Positions 48,382 to 59,369 are shown, counted from the stretch's first letter. The stretch is DNA of 64,000 nucleotides from Aquatica leii (GCA_035610365.1 CM069439.1:24937533-25001532); one strand, 5' to 3'. Numbers and translations: made by a program. Notes: generated from the sequence alone by a model not told the origin.

Positions 48382-49467
48382 CTTTTACATAAGTTTTAAT
48401 TTCTTTTTTAAATTTTTGTACATGATTACATATAAATACGTCTATGTTGTCAGGTAATCTATTATACAAGCTTGCCATTTTAAAAACTGGAGCATTTAAC
48501 AGACAATTTGTTTTTGGAGTAGCAACGAAAAGATGACATTTTATTAGGCTATGTATTCTAGGTGCCCTGATACCAATTTTTCCTAATATGTATGAATTGT
48601 ACCAGATTATGTAAATAACACAGTACTGCTACATTATTTCTTTTTTTGGATGTTGGAATATCGCTGTAAAAGTTATTAAGGAATTCATGTTGATGTGGAA
48701 GATACATACTGTTTTGACGATGAAATCTTATTTTTAAAAATCTATACCGAACATTTTCTAACATAGTTTTATATTTTTTATAAAATGGATACCAAACTAC
48801 TATGGCATATTCTAACTTAGATCTTATATAGTGGTTGTATAATGCCGTAATTGCAGATGTCGATGTAAACTTTGTTGTGAGCCTGATAATAAATCCTAAA
48901 GTTCTGTTAGCACTTTTAACAGTGTTAATAACATGATTAGAAAAAGTTAACTTATCATCAAACACGTAAGTCACATACACATTTTTTATATAGTAACACA
49001 GATTTATTAACATTACAAGCTGTCATTATAGGGGAAACTTTCCTAGTATAAGATGTCACAAAACATTTATTTACGTTTAAGTTCACTTGATTTATGGAAC
49101 ACCAGTTCCCTACACTATCTAGATCTTCTTGAAGATTATTTGCACAATCAGTACCGTTAATAACTTTAAATATTTTTAAATCATCTGCATATAATAACGT
49201 TTCCGAAGACTTTGCACAGTTAACTATGTCATTAAAAAACAGTAAAAATAACAATGGTCCTAGATTGCTGCCTTGGGAAACTTCCGATGTGGCAAAAAAC
49301 TTTAATGATTTATAATTATTAAATGTCACATAACAGTATCTGTCGTTTAAGTAATCTGTTAATAATAAACATAAATCTCTAGATAGTCCGTACATATAAC
49401 ATAGTTTTTTGAATAACAGGATGTGACTGATACTATCAAAAGCCTTGGACAGATCAGTGTAAATGAC
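48382..49467 (-). pseudogene. Jockey/CR1-like LINE, RT palm to C-terminus
   Basis: From the break at the Penelope target site: VIYTDLSKAFDSISHILL, CLLLTDYLNDRYCYVTFNNY, SEVSQGSNLGPLLFLLFFND and the catalytic LLYADDLKIFKVI (~49185). LDSVGNWCSINQVNLNVNKC follows, then after a frameshift TYVFDDKLTFSNHVINTVKS and YNHYIRSKLEYAIVVWYPFY, and the terminal LYNRLPD motif. This order is diagnostic of Jockey/CR1 polymerases. Confidence 0.85.
49455..49467 (+). repeat. target-site duplication of the Penelope-like insertion, left copy
   Basis: CAGTGTAAATGAC, exactly repeated at 50150-50162. The LINE coding sequence (VIYTDLS) needs only one copy. Confidence 0.85.
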
Positions 49468-49501
49468 GTTTGTTTGAATGTATTAAACAATGTTGCTTGA
49501 T

Positions 49502-49771
49502 GCGAAGTAATAACATTCTGTTGAACTTTCATTGTTTATTATTTTGAAATAAATATATACACAACGTTTCGATTGCTGTGGTATCTGCAATCGTCATCAG
49601 GTGAATACTAACAAACTAAGAAACTACTGGAGGTTATATACTAAAGATATGTTCGATGAAGCGTTCAAGCGTACAAAATCAATTTAGCGTAACAGATTAA
49701 TTAATTAACAAAATTACTTAGTAAAGTTTAAGTTGTTTTAGAGGTTCGATAAGTGGTTTCCATATGTTGCT
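49502..49771 (-). repeat. Penelope pseudo-LTR, 3' copy
   Basis: 270-bp arm inverted relative to 49881-50150. On the minus strand it contains the end of the ORF and the motif CTGATGACGATTGC…GCAATCGAAACGTTG (49600-49560), a hairpin resembling part of a hammerhead ribozyme. Confidence 0.8.
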
Positions 49772-49880
49772 TATCTCGACACTTGGCTGGCTGAAAATTT
49801 CTTTGTTGTTGTTGATGAATGCCGTTTCTTTAAATTTCCGTTTGTACCAATGTTCCTCCCTGTGTATGATTGAACCACTG
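49740..49880 (-). pseudogene. C-terminus of the Penelope GIY-YIG protein
   Basis: The minus strand reads HREEHWYKRKFKETAFINNN, KEIFSQPSVEISNIWKPLIE and PLKQLKLY, then a stop. This is the conserved tail after the GIY-YIG endonuclease (E..W..R.F.E…I…..S.PS…I). Only the last ~45 residues survive, because the element is 5'-truncated. It is not the same subfamily as the fragment at 30060-30813. Confidence 0.75.
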
Positions 49881-50150
49881 AGCAACATATGGAAACCACT
49901 TATCGAACCTCTAAAACAACTTAAACTTTACTAAGTAATTTTGTTAATTAATTAATCTGTTACGCTAAATTGATTTTGTACGCTTGAACGCTTCATCGAA
50001 CATATCTTTAGTATATAAGCTCCAGTAGTTTCTAAGTTTGTTAGTATTCACCTGATGACGATTGCAGATACCACAGCAATCGAAACGTTGTGTATATATT
50101 TATTTCAAAATAATAAACAATGAAAGTTCAACAGAATGTTATTACTTCGC
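49881..50150 (+). repeat. Penelope pseudo-LTR, inverted 5' copy
   Basis: Inverted partner of 49502-49771 with a few mismatches. Carries the hairpin motif at 50052-50092 on the plus strand. Confidence 0.8.
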
Positions 50151-50162
50151 AGTGTAAATGAC
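50150..50162 (+). repeat. target-site duplication of the Penelope-like insertion, right copy
   Basis: CAGTGTAAATGAC, identical to 49455-49467. Confidence 0.85.
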
Positions 50163-50480
50163 ATCTACTTGCAGGGATAAGTCAATCTTCTCACAGAGAT
50201 ATTGGCCCATGCATGTTAGGTTGGATATTGTGGATTGTTTCGGCAAAAATCCGTGCTGTCTTGGCGAGTTTGTATTTTTTATTTGGTTAAATATATGTCC
50301 GTACAGTAACTTTTCAAATACTTTTGCTGGCATATTGAGAATTGAAATTGGCCTATAGTTTTCGACAACTGAACGATTTCTAGATTTGTGTAGAGGTATA
50401 ATTTTAGATTCTTTCCATTGGTTATATATATATAGTTTAATGGCTTGGATAGGAATTCCATTTAGCCTTTGTAAATATAG
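50151..50480 (-). pseudogene. Jockey/CR1-like LINE, RT fingers
   Basis: Minus strand: QWKESKIIPLHKSRNRSVVE, NYRPISILNMPAKVFEKLLY and PRQHGFLPKQSTISNL, ending VDVIYT at the Penelope target site. It continues at 49467 as YTDLSKAF. Together with 48382-49467 it forms one polymerase. Confidence 0.8.
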
Positions 50481-50497
50481 GCTGGAATGAAGGTTAA

Positions 50498-51448
50498 ACT
50501 CAAAACATCATTACTATATACCATATATACCCTTCTAAAATCCTATCTTACAAATAGACAATTCTATACACACTATCAAGAGGTGAATACTAATATTTGT
50601 CCAATTAATGCTGGGGTACCGCAAGGGAGTATTCTCGGCCTAATCCTCTATGTAATCTATATGGCGGATCTTCCAACGACGAGAATTACAACAATGGCAA
50701 CGTTTGCGGATGACATTGCAATATTGGCGACGCATCATAATAACATTATTGCATCTGAAAATTTACAAAACCATCTTAATAAACTGCAACCATGGCTAAC
50801 AAAATGGCGAATACAAGTTAGTGAGACAAAATCTAACCACATTACATTTACCATGAAGAGGAACAATTGTCCTCCAGTTAACTTGAGTAATTGCCAAACT
50901 CCTATATGTACTGAAGTCAAATAACTCGAAATCGACCTTGACAGAAGACTAACATGGCGAATGCATATATTTAATAAGAGAAAACAATGGGCATAAAATA
51001 TAGACAGATGTATTTGTTGCTAGGAAAAACTTCACAGCTATCTCAACACAGTAAACTCCTGTTATACAAGCAAGCAATATTAAAACCTATATGGACTTAT
51101 CCCTTTTGGGGATTGGATAGCACATCAAATATTGAGATACTATAGCGCTTTCAAAACAAAGTTATTCGCAACATAGTACATACCAAACACAGTGCTACAT
51201 AAAGACTTAAGAATAGTTACAGTACGTGATGAAATAACTAAAAACAGTGAAAAATATAAGACAAAAATAGAATCACATGTTAATGAATTAGCTGTTAATT
51301 TGTTAAATAAAGGCAACGAAATCCGACGGCTAAAAAGATTTAAACCGTCAGACTTAACAAACACATTTAAAAATTAACATATAAACAATTTCAAGTGTGT
51401 AAGTAATGTTAAGTTTAGTATTTAAGTAACTATGTGACATAAAAAAAA
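50498..51448 (+). pseudogene. Jockey LINE ORF2, 3' half (RT palm to poly(A))
   Basis: Continues directly from the frame at 46285: KLKTSLLYTIYTLLKSYLTN, VPQGSILGLILYVIYMADLP and the catalytic box MATFADDIAILATHHN (here FADD). Then LQPWLTKWRIQVSETKSNHI and a degenerate LEIDLDRRLTWRMHI. The end ETKNSEKYKTKIESHVNELA…RLKRFKPSDL is the Jockey C-terminus. An A-run at 51441-51448 is the element's tail. Confidence 0.85.
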
Positions 51449-54059
51449 GAGTTATAAACAAATGCTACAACCTTTCTTTGTGCGTTTTTACTAATTGTTG
51501 ACTTTTATTTACTTCTGCAAAATTTTCCAATATTTCAAAATTTAATTTTTGGCCTAAGTCACCTTCTTCTCTACCAAGCACTTGGCAAAAACATCGTTTA
51601 TGTTATATTTTAATATGCAATTTTTTCGTAACATTTTTTTGCACGTACTTACCTTTTGCATCAGACATTGTTTTACCATTTTATAAACTTTTGACTGATA
51701 CAATTTTTGGAAAATTGAAAAACAACATTTATACATTGTAGATATCTTCCCGACGTTATGCTACAGCAACATGTTTAATCAAACAACACTAAGAGTATAA
51801 TTGCTCAAAATTAGAAAAGATTGATGTAAGAATTGCTTTTCTTAGAGCTTTAGATGTAATATTTACAATCACTAATAAATCAATAAAATGAAGTTTTTAA
51901 AGCTTTTTAACAAAATATTTTGTGTTTAGGTCAAGTATGTCAAAAATTGTTTGAAAAGGTTTTTTTTTCTATTAACACTTAAAAGTAATACAGTTAAAGT
52001 TCAATAGATTGTTATTAAAAATCTTAAAATAAACATGTTCTTTAAGAGTTTCAAAACAATTTTTGTAGATGCGTTGTAGCAGCCAAACGTATTTTGCACT
52101 TTATTACTAACCTTTTAACAATTCAAAATTATGGCTTTATAAATTTGTCTTTACTGGGATGTTTTGTGGTAAACACGCATTAATATAGAAGTTAAAGCTT
52201 AACTTCCAATAATTTAGACAATATGCAGCAGCACAGTGGTAATTATTATAGCTATTCTCATAAACATATCAAGTTCAGTTGTACGCGGCTCTTGTATTTG
52301 GAATGCGAAATGAGAAAACACGACGAAGCCTCCACGGACCAACAATGATATACGAAATCAAAACTCAAGGGAATTAGTATGATTCGTTATCGACGGATTT
52401 ACTGTACAAGTAAGAGGATGTTGATTTCTCATCACGAATTGCATTTACTGGCATACAAATGAGTACTTCTACTAATTCCCTGTTCTGCCTCTTGCCGCAG
52501 TACGTGTGACGTTATTATTACAATAACAATCTAGTTATTAATCCCATCAACTGTACGACGTGTCTGGCAATTTAAGTGTTAGTTATTTACGTTTCCATTT
52601 TGCTAATACTTAGTAAACGATATATATAAAAAAAAACCTTTAAATAAAACGACTTTTTGTTTGTCACTGTTGTAACAAAAGCCTTTTTTCTTAAGTGCGC
52701 AGCAGAAAGCACTAAATTTTAAATAAACTAAAATAAAAAAGTAACGTTTCACATATATACATATTACATTCATATTTAAATTTTTTATTTTATTGTTATA
52801 ATGTCACCAGAAGTATGTATTTCTTCAAATTTGTCATTAAACATTTACTGGAATATAAAAAGAATTGCTATATGTCTAAATTTTTAAATTGTTTATTGAT
52901 CTTATCATGTAACAACGTTTGGTATATTTCAAAATAATCTTTTAACAAAAGTAAGCAAAACAGTTTTCAACAAAATGAATTGTTATACATACTTGTTTAA
53001 TTATTTGTCATACTTATGTAACATTATAATTCTTTTTAAATTACATTTTAAAACAGAAATAAAAAGATAAAATTATCAAGCAGTTTTCAAGAACTCTACA
53101 ATTACAGATCGTTGATCTAGAAAATGAAATTTGCTTCGAGTAGAAATTAAACGTTACTATGCAATAGTAATAATTTTAGTGTAAAATTAGTTTCTCGTAT
53201 CGATTAAGAAAATTTCCATGAAACGTTTTAATATTAAAAACGTTAACTACATGCCGATTAGTGTTAACTAACATCGTTTCTAAATTAATTTTTAATTAAA
53301 CTTCATAAATCGGTTTACCTAAAATGTATTTTTTTACGTTTAATTTTGTATAAATTGAAAGAGTACCTACAAAATGAAATTGTATTTTAAATCGTAAGTT
53401 AAATTTTTTCGACAATTTAATTAATTTGTAGATTTTAATTAATTTTAACAATGATCTGTTTTTTAAATTCAAAACGTTTATTTATATCATTGTGAAAACG
53501 TTGTAATGGTAAGTTAATAAATTTATTGTAACATCAGCAATTTGTGTTTAAATATGGTTATTTAAACATTTTTATTGACAATAATAACTTTTTTAATTGG
53601 TTACTACACAATTAGTACATTAATTGTAATTAAAACATATAAACGTACATATAAAAAATGCGACAGATATGTACCTACCAAACATTAAACATTAGAAAAA
53701 AAAAAACGTTTGAAAGCTCAATCAAATAATCAAAAAGAATTAAAAATGCAAAAGTGCTTAGAGTAGAAGATTTTTTCTATAAATATTTTTTTTTACAAAA
53801 TGAAAACACTACATTTTAACTAGCGCCACAATTACTTTTTTTTGGTATTTTCAACCATCAAAATATATAGTTTAAAATATTTTTTTTATTAGTAAGAATT
53901 TATCTTTTATAAATGTCTAAGCACGTTATAAGACAATAAAAACAGATATGAATGAACAGTTCTACATAATAATTTTTGCAGTTTAATAACATTTAATAAA
54001 AAACAAGGAAACTATTAAAATTAAGAGTAATTTTAATGAAGAGTGATTTTTTAAATTAG
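51449..54059. other. non-coding AT-rich stretch
   Basis: No supported gene or repeat in about 2.6 kb. Confidence 0.45.
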
Positions 54060-54300
54060 ATAACCTAGGTGACTGGGGCCAGCACTTTAAATTCAGATTG
54101 CTGGTCACCAGTGCTCTCGACTCAAACTTTTCCATGTAGATGTTTGCTTACTACTGGACACTCTATTGCTGCGCCGTCCGTCTGTTTGTAATAGGATTTG
54201 TTGAATGTAAACATTGTAGACTTCGTGCGAATGCGTATCGGGTCGGTCATAGTCACCGCGGTATCCAGCCTAAAAACCAAACTTCAAAAGTCTCGTTTTT
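54060..54300 (+). other. G+C-richer patch, possible exon or SINE remnant
   Basis: This stretch is visibly richer in G+C than its surroundings and includes the 77-codon open frame starting MFAYYWTLYCCAVRLFVIGF at 54140. I recognise neither the protein nor a tRNA-like promoter. It could be a short host exon, a SINE or another repeat fragment. Confidence 0.2.
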
Positions 54301-55293
54301 CCTTTTCTTGAGTGTACATAGAACTAGAAGTAATATCAAACAAGCTCGCCTCAGAATCTTAAAATTTTTTTGAGGAGATACAACTTACGAGTTAAGAATC
54401 TATTGATCACAAGCTTAGAGCTCACATGCAAAGGATAAAAAGTTTAACCCAAAAATCTTTTAATTATTCTTAAAAGATAAATTCTTAGTTACTAACCTTT
54501 CTAGCACTGCGCCCATAACAAAATTCTACATACACCGAAAAAAACACCTAGTGTTCGGGCTTGAAATAGTAGAATGGATCCTTTAAAACTTCAATAAACC
54601 TTAATTGATGACGTTGCAACAAAACTAAATTTGTCTATATTTTATTAAGGAAATATTATTTTTTAAGCTTAAGTAGTTTTCTTTTTTACTTGATCATTTA
54701 CATTAGTTTGTTGTAAATAGTAGTACAAATTAATATATTAACCAAAAATATATTAATCTATCTCTATATATTTACATTTATATACAATGTATAGAAAATA
54801 AGGGTAACAAGTAGTTAAGTAAGTTTATCGGTTGTGACATTATAAAACAACAGCTCAAGCTTTTAATAACAGTATTGGAGTATTTAAAGTACACATATTC
54901 ACATAAAATCTTATCTTATATAGAGTAGAAAGCAGTCTTTCTTCTTATTTTAAATATTGGAGTAGATTAACTATTGCGATAACTAACAGGTACGATTTCT
55001 AATCGTGCCAACAAAGTCGACTAAGACTTAAGTTAGTCCTAAGTTTTACACAATTGCCATCATCAGATTGTGTGTGGAGATTTAGAAAAATAAGCATATA
55101 ATTTTTTTCTCATTGGATACAAAGTAATCTAAAAAGAATAATATTAAATTTACACATGCTTACTTTTTTGAATGTAAAGTAGTTCGTAGTTATGATTGCA
55201 TTCTTTTTAACTCACTCTGTAAGTGATAAAGTTTTAATTGCGCAGTTTAAGTAAGAATGAACAAAATACATATATAAACAAATTAAAAACACG
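54301..55293. other. non-coding stretch
   Basis: No supported gene or clear repeat. Confidence 0.4.
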
Positions 55294-55429
55294 CTACCCA
55301 CAAAACCATAAGTTCCATGTAGGTTCGATAAGCATTCCCAAATATTCATTTCTAAAGCATGCCAATAGTAGTTTGTGTATGGACTTCTAATAACACACTT
55401 AATTTAAAACGTATTCTATAAGAATGCCT

Positions 55430-55530
55430 ATATAAGAAGATAAAAGTACTCTAAAAGATTCTTTTAAAAACACTTCTATAGGAATACTATATTTAATTTA
55501 AGAAAGAAGTGCTTATAGCAGCCTGAAAAT
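55430..55530 (+). repeat. internal direct repeat, copy 1
   Basis: Shares TCTAAAAGATT, CACTTCTATAGG-like and TGCTTATAGCAGCC blocks with 55607-55712, at an offset of about 178 bases. Confidence 0.6.
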
Positions 55531-55606
55531 TGGCAGTTGATTGGAATCACTAAAGTATTAGAAATGTAGCATTCTAATGGCGTTCCCATATTGATTCTAT
55601 AACAAT

Positions 55607-55712
55607 GCATATAGAAGGAGAATAAAGTACCCTAAAAGATTCCTTTAAAATCACTCCTATAGGCCTTCTATATTGATATAAAAAATAAAGTGTTTATAGC
55701 AGCCTTGACAAT
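55607..55712 (+). repeat. internal direct repeat, copy 2
   Basis: Second copy of 55430-55530. Confidence 0.6.
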
Positions 55713-57079
55713 GTATTAAAATTCAAGTATTACGACTAACATGATAACATTCTTTTAGTGTTTTAGTACCTCTAAAATCGGTTTAATTGTTCTTTATTTG
55801 AGATAAAGAAATATAATTTTTAATATTAGAAAAAACCGTTTGTACAAGTTGCTAAATTGTAATACCTAAACAAAAATAACTTCCTGTAGAGATTAAACGC
55901 CCACATCTAAATTTCGTTGATAAAGATATGTATGCAATAAAAAAACCTATGCATTCGTGTTTGATACTGTAAATGTAAATAAAGTACTTTGATTTCTGAG
56001 AATTGTGACGAGATATGTACCGACTAAGTAAGCATTTATACGGTTACGGGCAAGGTATATATAGTTTTACGTTTACGAAAGGAAGACGACTTCGGGCTTC
56101 GTCTATATTTGTAAATGTGTTCTTTTTTTGTGCTGAATTAAAGAAGAAAAAGCTATTAGAAGTTCCGCTGATTTAAGTAAAAGTAAGTACAAAAAGAAAC
56201 AATTGACAACATATCTATTTTTGTACGATCAGCTTATCCACGTTTTAGCGCTTTATTGTTATTGTTTATTTTTTACTTAGCATCCAGTTACTTTTTTAGA
56301 ACAGGGGTGGCCAACCTGCGGACTTAAACTTAAAAAGCATTGTAATAAAAAATTTATTTTATTCTTAAAAAGAAACATATTTTTGATATGAATCTAGTGA
56401 AAATGCATGCGACTGATAATAGATAATAAAAAATAATTAATCGCATAATTTTGTTATAGAGTTAACCCAAAGTTGATTCAAAGGAGTTTCTATAGATGTT
56501 ATTAATGAGAAAGTGTTCCAATGGCTACGTCATGGCAAAGCAAGATTAAAAAATGAAATAATTAGGATGATGCAGCAAACTACAAATTCGCAAACCATCG
56601 ATTAAAAATTATTATAGTTTAGACAAAGATACTGTACAAATTTCTTAATAAAAAATGACTTAAAACTAATCATTTCATGCTTTTTGCGTTTCTTATGGTA
56701 TGCTATTAAAACCCTGTAAAAGCATGCAAATCAATTACCTTTTAGTCGTTAACTTTGTCATGCTATTCTACAACATAGGAAAGTACTACATTGGCACTAT
56801 TTTAAAGCATTCTAATGGAACGTGAAAACTTCTACCTTTGGCCTGCTTTTGTACAACGTCTAATAGGACTCTATAAGCACTAACTGTACAGCATTCTACT
56901 GGAGTGTCAAAACCTATCTCTAAACATAAACCATTCTACTGCTACAGGAAGGCTTTCAGTAATATCAATACTGCCTCTATGCTTCTAAAAGCATTATTAT
57001 GGAACCTATTTGGTTTTGTGGGTAGTCTTAAAACTGTTAATATAAATCTGGGTTTCTCAAATTAAATTTGAATTTGAAA

Positions 57080-57720
57080 GATTCCGCGCTCAATTTTTGC
57101 ATGTCCTATGTGCTTGATGTATAACCCCGGTTGCAACTCAAATATTCTGAAGACTAAAGTTGCCAACAGTCTTTCTTCATTTTTTGAAGTTGTTTCCATT
57201 TGGATAATGTATGTGACGGAAGTGGTTACTGAACACCAATGTTCTTCCTATGAGAAAATGGATTGGAGTTAATACTTCAAATTTGATGTTACTTGTCTTC
57301 TAATGGACAGAGTAGTCGAAAGTTTAGACATGTTTTTATCAGATGCAGTAATGTCATTCATTCTTCATTAGTTGCTAATTATTTGTTTGAGATAGCGTTT
57401 TATTGATTTTACTCCAGCTTCCCATAATCCTCCAAAGTTGCTACAAGATTTTGAACTGCTGTTTGCGTTGCTAGTTGATGAATCTTTTCTTGAAAAATTT
57501 GTTTTATTGTCACTGTATATGTCTTCACTATGACCTCTTTTGGATGTAAATCTTTTATAAACTGCCATAAACGCGTCGGTTGTCATGTTAATGACAAAAA
57601 AATCTTAAAATAAGACTCAAGCATAATGAAATTAAATGCACCTGCATGATTTGCCAAATGACACGATTTCGGCCCTCTCTCTAGACTAAAATTATACCAT
57701 ATACGTGTATTGTCCAAATG
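57080..57720 (-). pseudogene. BEL/Pao integrase fragment, minus strand
   Basis: Minus strand: LTTDAFM-like start at ~57590 (MTTDAFMAVYKRFTSKRGHS), EDIYSDNKTNFSRK (integrase Asp block), SNFGGLWEAGVKSIKRYLKQ (the Glu of the DDE triad is in GLWEAGVK). After stops, LPSHTLSKWKQLQKMKKDCW is the usual segment past the integrase. The opposite strand and distinct sequence show it is not part of the BEL/Pao remnant at 38290-41480. Confidence 0.75.
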
Positions 57721-57819
57721 TTACCTGTTGGTTGACCAAGTCAAGCAATTCTAAGACCATACAGCTTAAAAAATGTCCTGATTGTAATACTAAAATTTAA
57801 AGAAAAAATTACCAACGTT

Positions 57820-58290
57820 ATGGAACTTAATGAAGGTTCTCAACAACAGATTGCAAGTCGCACACTATTTTGCCAAGAAGCAGGGAGAAGCCTTTCTTCA
57901 ATTTCTTTAAATAAAGGAAAATGTTTGCTTTTGCAAGTTAAAATAGAAAGGAAACGGAAGATAGAAACTTGCCGCTCATCAATACCGAACCTTATATTTA
58001 TATAGATTGACAATGGAAGCGCATTTTTAGAGATTTGTTAAACATAAAACATCGTATTATTATTGATTTTGCAATATTCAATCGATAATATAGTTAGTAG
58101 ACTTGCATTCGATATGCGGAATTTGTTCTATATCTTTGCTGCTGACTTAAAACTGATTATGATGCTACTTGGATTGCAATCCAATGCATCCTTACATCTA
58201 CGCTCGTGGTGCGGTATTTGCAACAAAAATTTAAAACATAAAAGCAGTTTGAGAACAATTAAGAACATTACTGAACAATATGATTTATGA
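57820..58290 (+). pseudogene. fragment of an unassigned repeat-type insect ORF
   Basis: Open pieces at 57820-58005 and 58063-58290, frameshifted. The second contains IFAADLKLIMMLLGLQSNAS, then WCGICNKNLKHKSSLRTIKN. A D-L-K…LLGLQS…CxxC arrangement is typical of a multi-copy family in insect and hydrozoan genomes that I associate with mobile elements, but I cannot name it. No TIRs were found. Confidence 0.4.
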
Positions 58291-59369
58291 AAAAAGCACA
58301 CTCAAGCAAAGAAATACAAGAGTTGTGTCATTATACCTCTAGCTATTTGCGATGAAGCTTATGGATGCGGCATAACATATTTTCAACTATTTAAAATCAG
58401 AAAATCCGGATGTAGGTGATAAGTGAATAATAATAATAGCTGCTTACAAGTTGATAGGTAACACAAATAGAACGGAAATAACGCTAGAAAATTATTTAAA
58501 TACCGGAAGTATTAGAAGTTTTGGCCAATGGTACACCAATATAATTTTGTTTCTAATTAAAAATTTTGATTAATTTTAAACAAATACATTAGTTTGTTTT
58601 CTCTTTTCAATAAAGTTGTGTTGTCCTGTTTTTGGCAATCTTTGGGTTTTAAATTATAGAAGCCATATAAAAAAGTTTGCAGATGAGTTGGAAAAAACAA
58701 AAGTTCGCTAGACTCCCGTAGTCCACAAAACGTTTTAAGTGAATCAGTATAGATAAGAAAAATCGTTAGTGTTCAGTAACCAACTCTTAAAAAAAAACAA
58801 ACACGAAATTTAACTTTAATAACTGTAAGATAAACATTTAAATAAATCAAGTCAAATTAAAACTGCTAATTTAGCGGCAGACACTAATAAGTAAATTCGT
58901 GGACGGCAAAGGTTTTACAAAAATATAAAAACATTATTAACACGAAGGTGACAAAATTTATCGGTTCAAGCTTAGAAAACACTGTAATAGATTTCAGTAA
59001 CCTTAAAAGTCATTTTATTTTTTTAGATAATTACAATTTTTGACTTATGCCGTGTGATTGATTTCACGTGTCCAACCATGTATTTATTTTATTATAAAAT
59101 GTTAAAAAAAATCAAGCAAAAATGCTTGATATAAAAAAAAACAATTTACACAAAAATATATTCGCAAAAAATTTTTTCTAAATGCAACGGTTGTTTTTTT
59201 AAATTTTTTTAAAAGGCTTAAAATTTTCTTTACAATAATACCGAACAACTTTTCGTTATTGTGGTCGTTCTAGTGACAATAACTTTTTTTAAATTATTTT
59301 TTTGACAATATTTGGGATCTGTAATGTTGTCGGAAGCGCTGATATAAACCATTTAAAAAAAAAACAAAA
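58291..59369. other. non-coding stretch
   Basis: No supported gene. Confidence 0.45.

Larger units (their letters stand above)
49468..50150 (-). mobile_element. 5'-truncated Penelope-like element with inverted pseudo-LTRs
   Basis: From the minus-strand 5' end: a 270-bp arm (50150-49881), a 109-bp centre (49880-49772), the inverted 270-bp arm (49771-49502), then a 34-bp tail (49501-49468). Flanked by a 13-bp duplication (49455-49467, 50150-50162; one C shared with the arm). The centre encodes the end of the Penelope endonuclease. An inverted truncated pseudo-LTR at one end, a 34-bp-type tail at the other and a variable-length duplication are established traits of Penelope elements. The arms differ by only a few bases, so the insertion is fairly recent. 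Confidence 0.8.
48372..50480 (-). mobile_element. Jockey/CR1-like LINE, 5'-truncated, nested in piggyBac
   Basis: Its 3' end is the T-run 48372-48381 (poly(A) on the minus strand) and its 5' end is within the RT at ~50480. It carries no endonuclease. A Penelope-like element (49468-50150) splits it. Its last codons (LYNRLPDNIDVF…FKKEIKTYVK) read straight into the piggyBac N-terminus in one frame (48478-48113). Confidence 0.75.
46286..50497 (-). mobile_element. piggyBac element inserted in the Jockey LINE, itself split by later insertions
   Basis: TTAA at 46286-46289 and at 50494-50497 are the piggyBac target duplication: dropping everything between them restores the Jockey frame (LLF, then KLKTS). 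The left terminus is TTAACCCTTATGTGCAC. The right terminus, reverse-complemented, is TTAACCTTCATTCC, a partial match. The transposase is on the minus strand. A LINE (48372-50480) occupies its 5' end and only ~15 bases of the right terminus remain outside it, so part of the right end has been lost. Confidence 0.8.
55294..57025. mobile_element. 1.7-kb non-autonomous element with TIRs and internal repeats
   Basis: CTACCCACAAAACCATAAGT at the left and CTACCCACAAAACCAAATAG as the reverse complement of the right end define inverted termini of at least 16 bases. Inside is a direct repeat of ~105 bases (55430-55530 and 55607-55712) and, in the right half, several GCATTCTAATGG-like motifs spaced 50-80 bases apart. 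There is no coding capacity. I found no clear target duplication and cannot name the superfamily. Confidence 0.55.

Noticed and set aside
49560-49600. Calling the Penelope pseudo-LTR hairpin a hammerhead ribozyme feature
   Set aside because: An extra base before stem II and no identifiable cleavage triplet or stem I; left as a finding rather than an ncRNA annotation.
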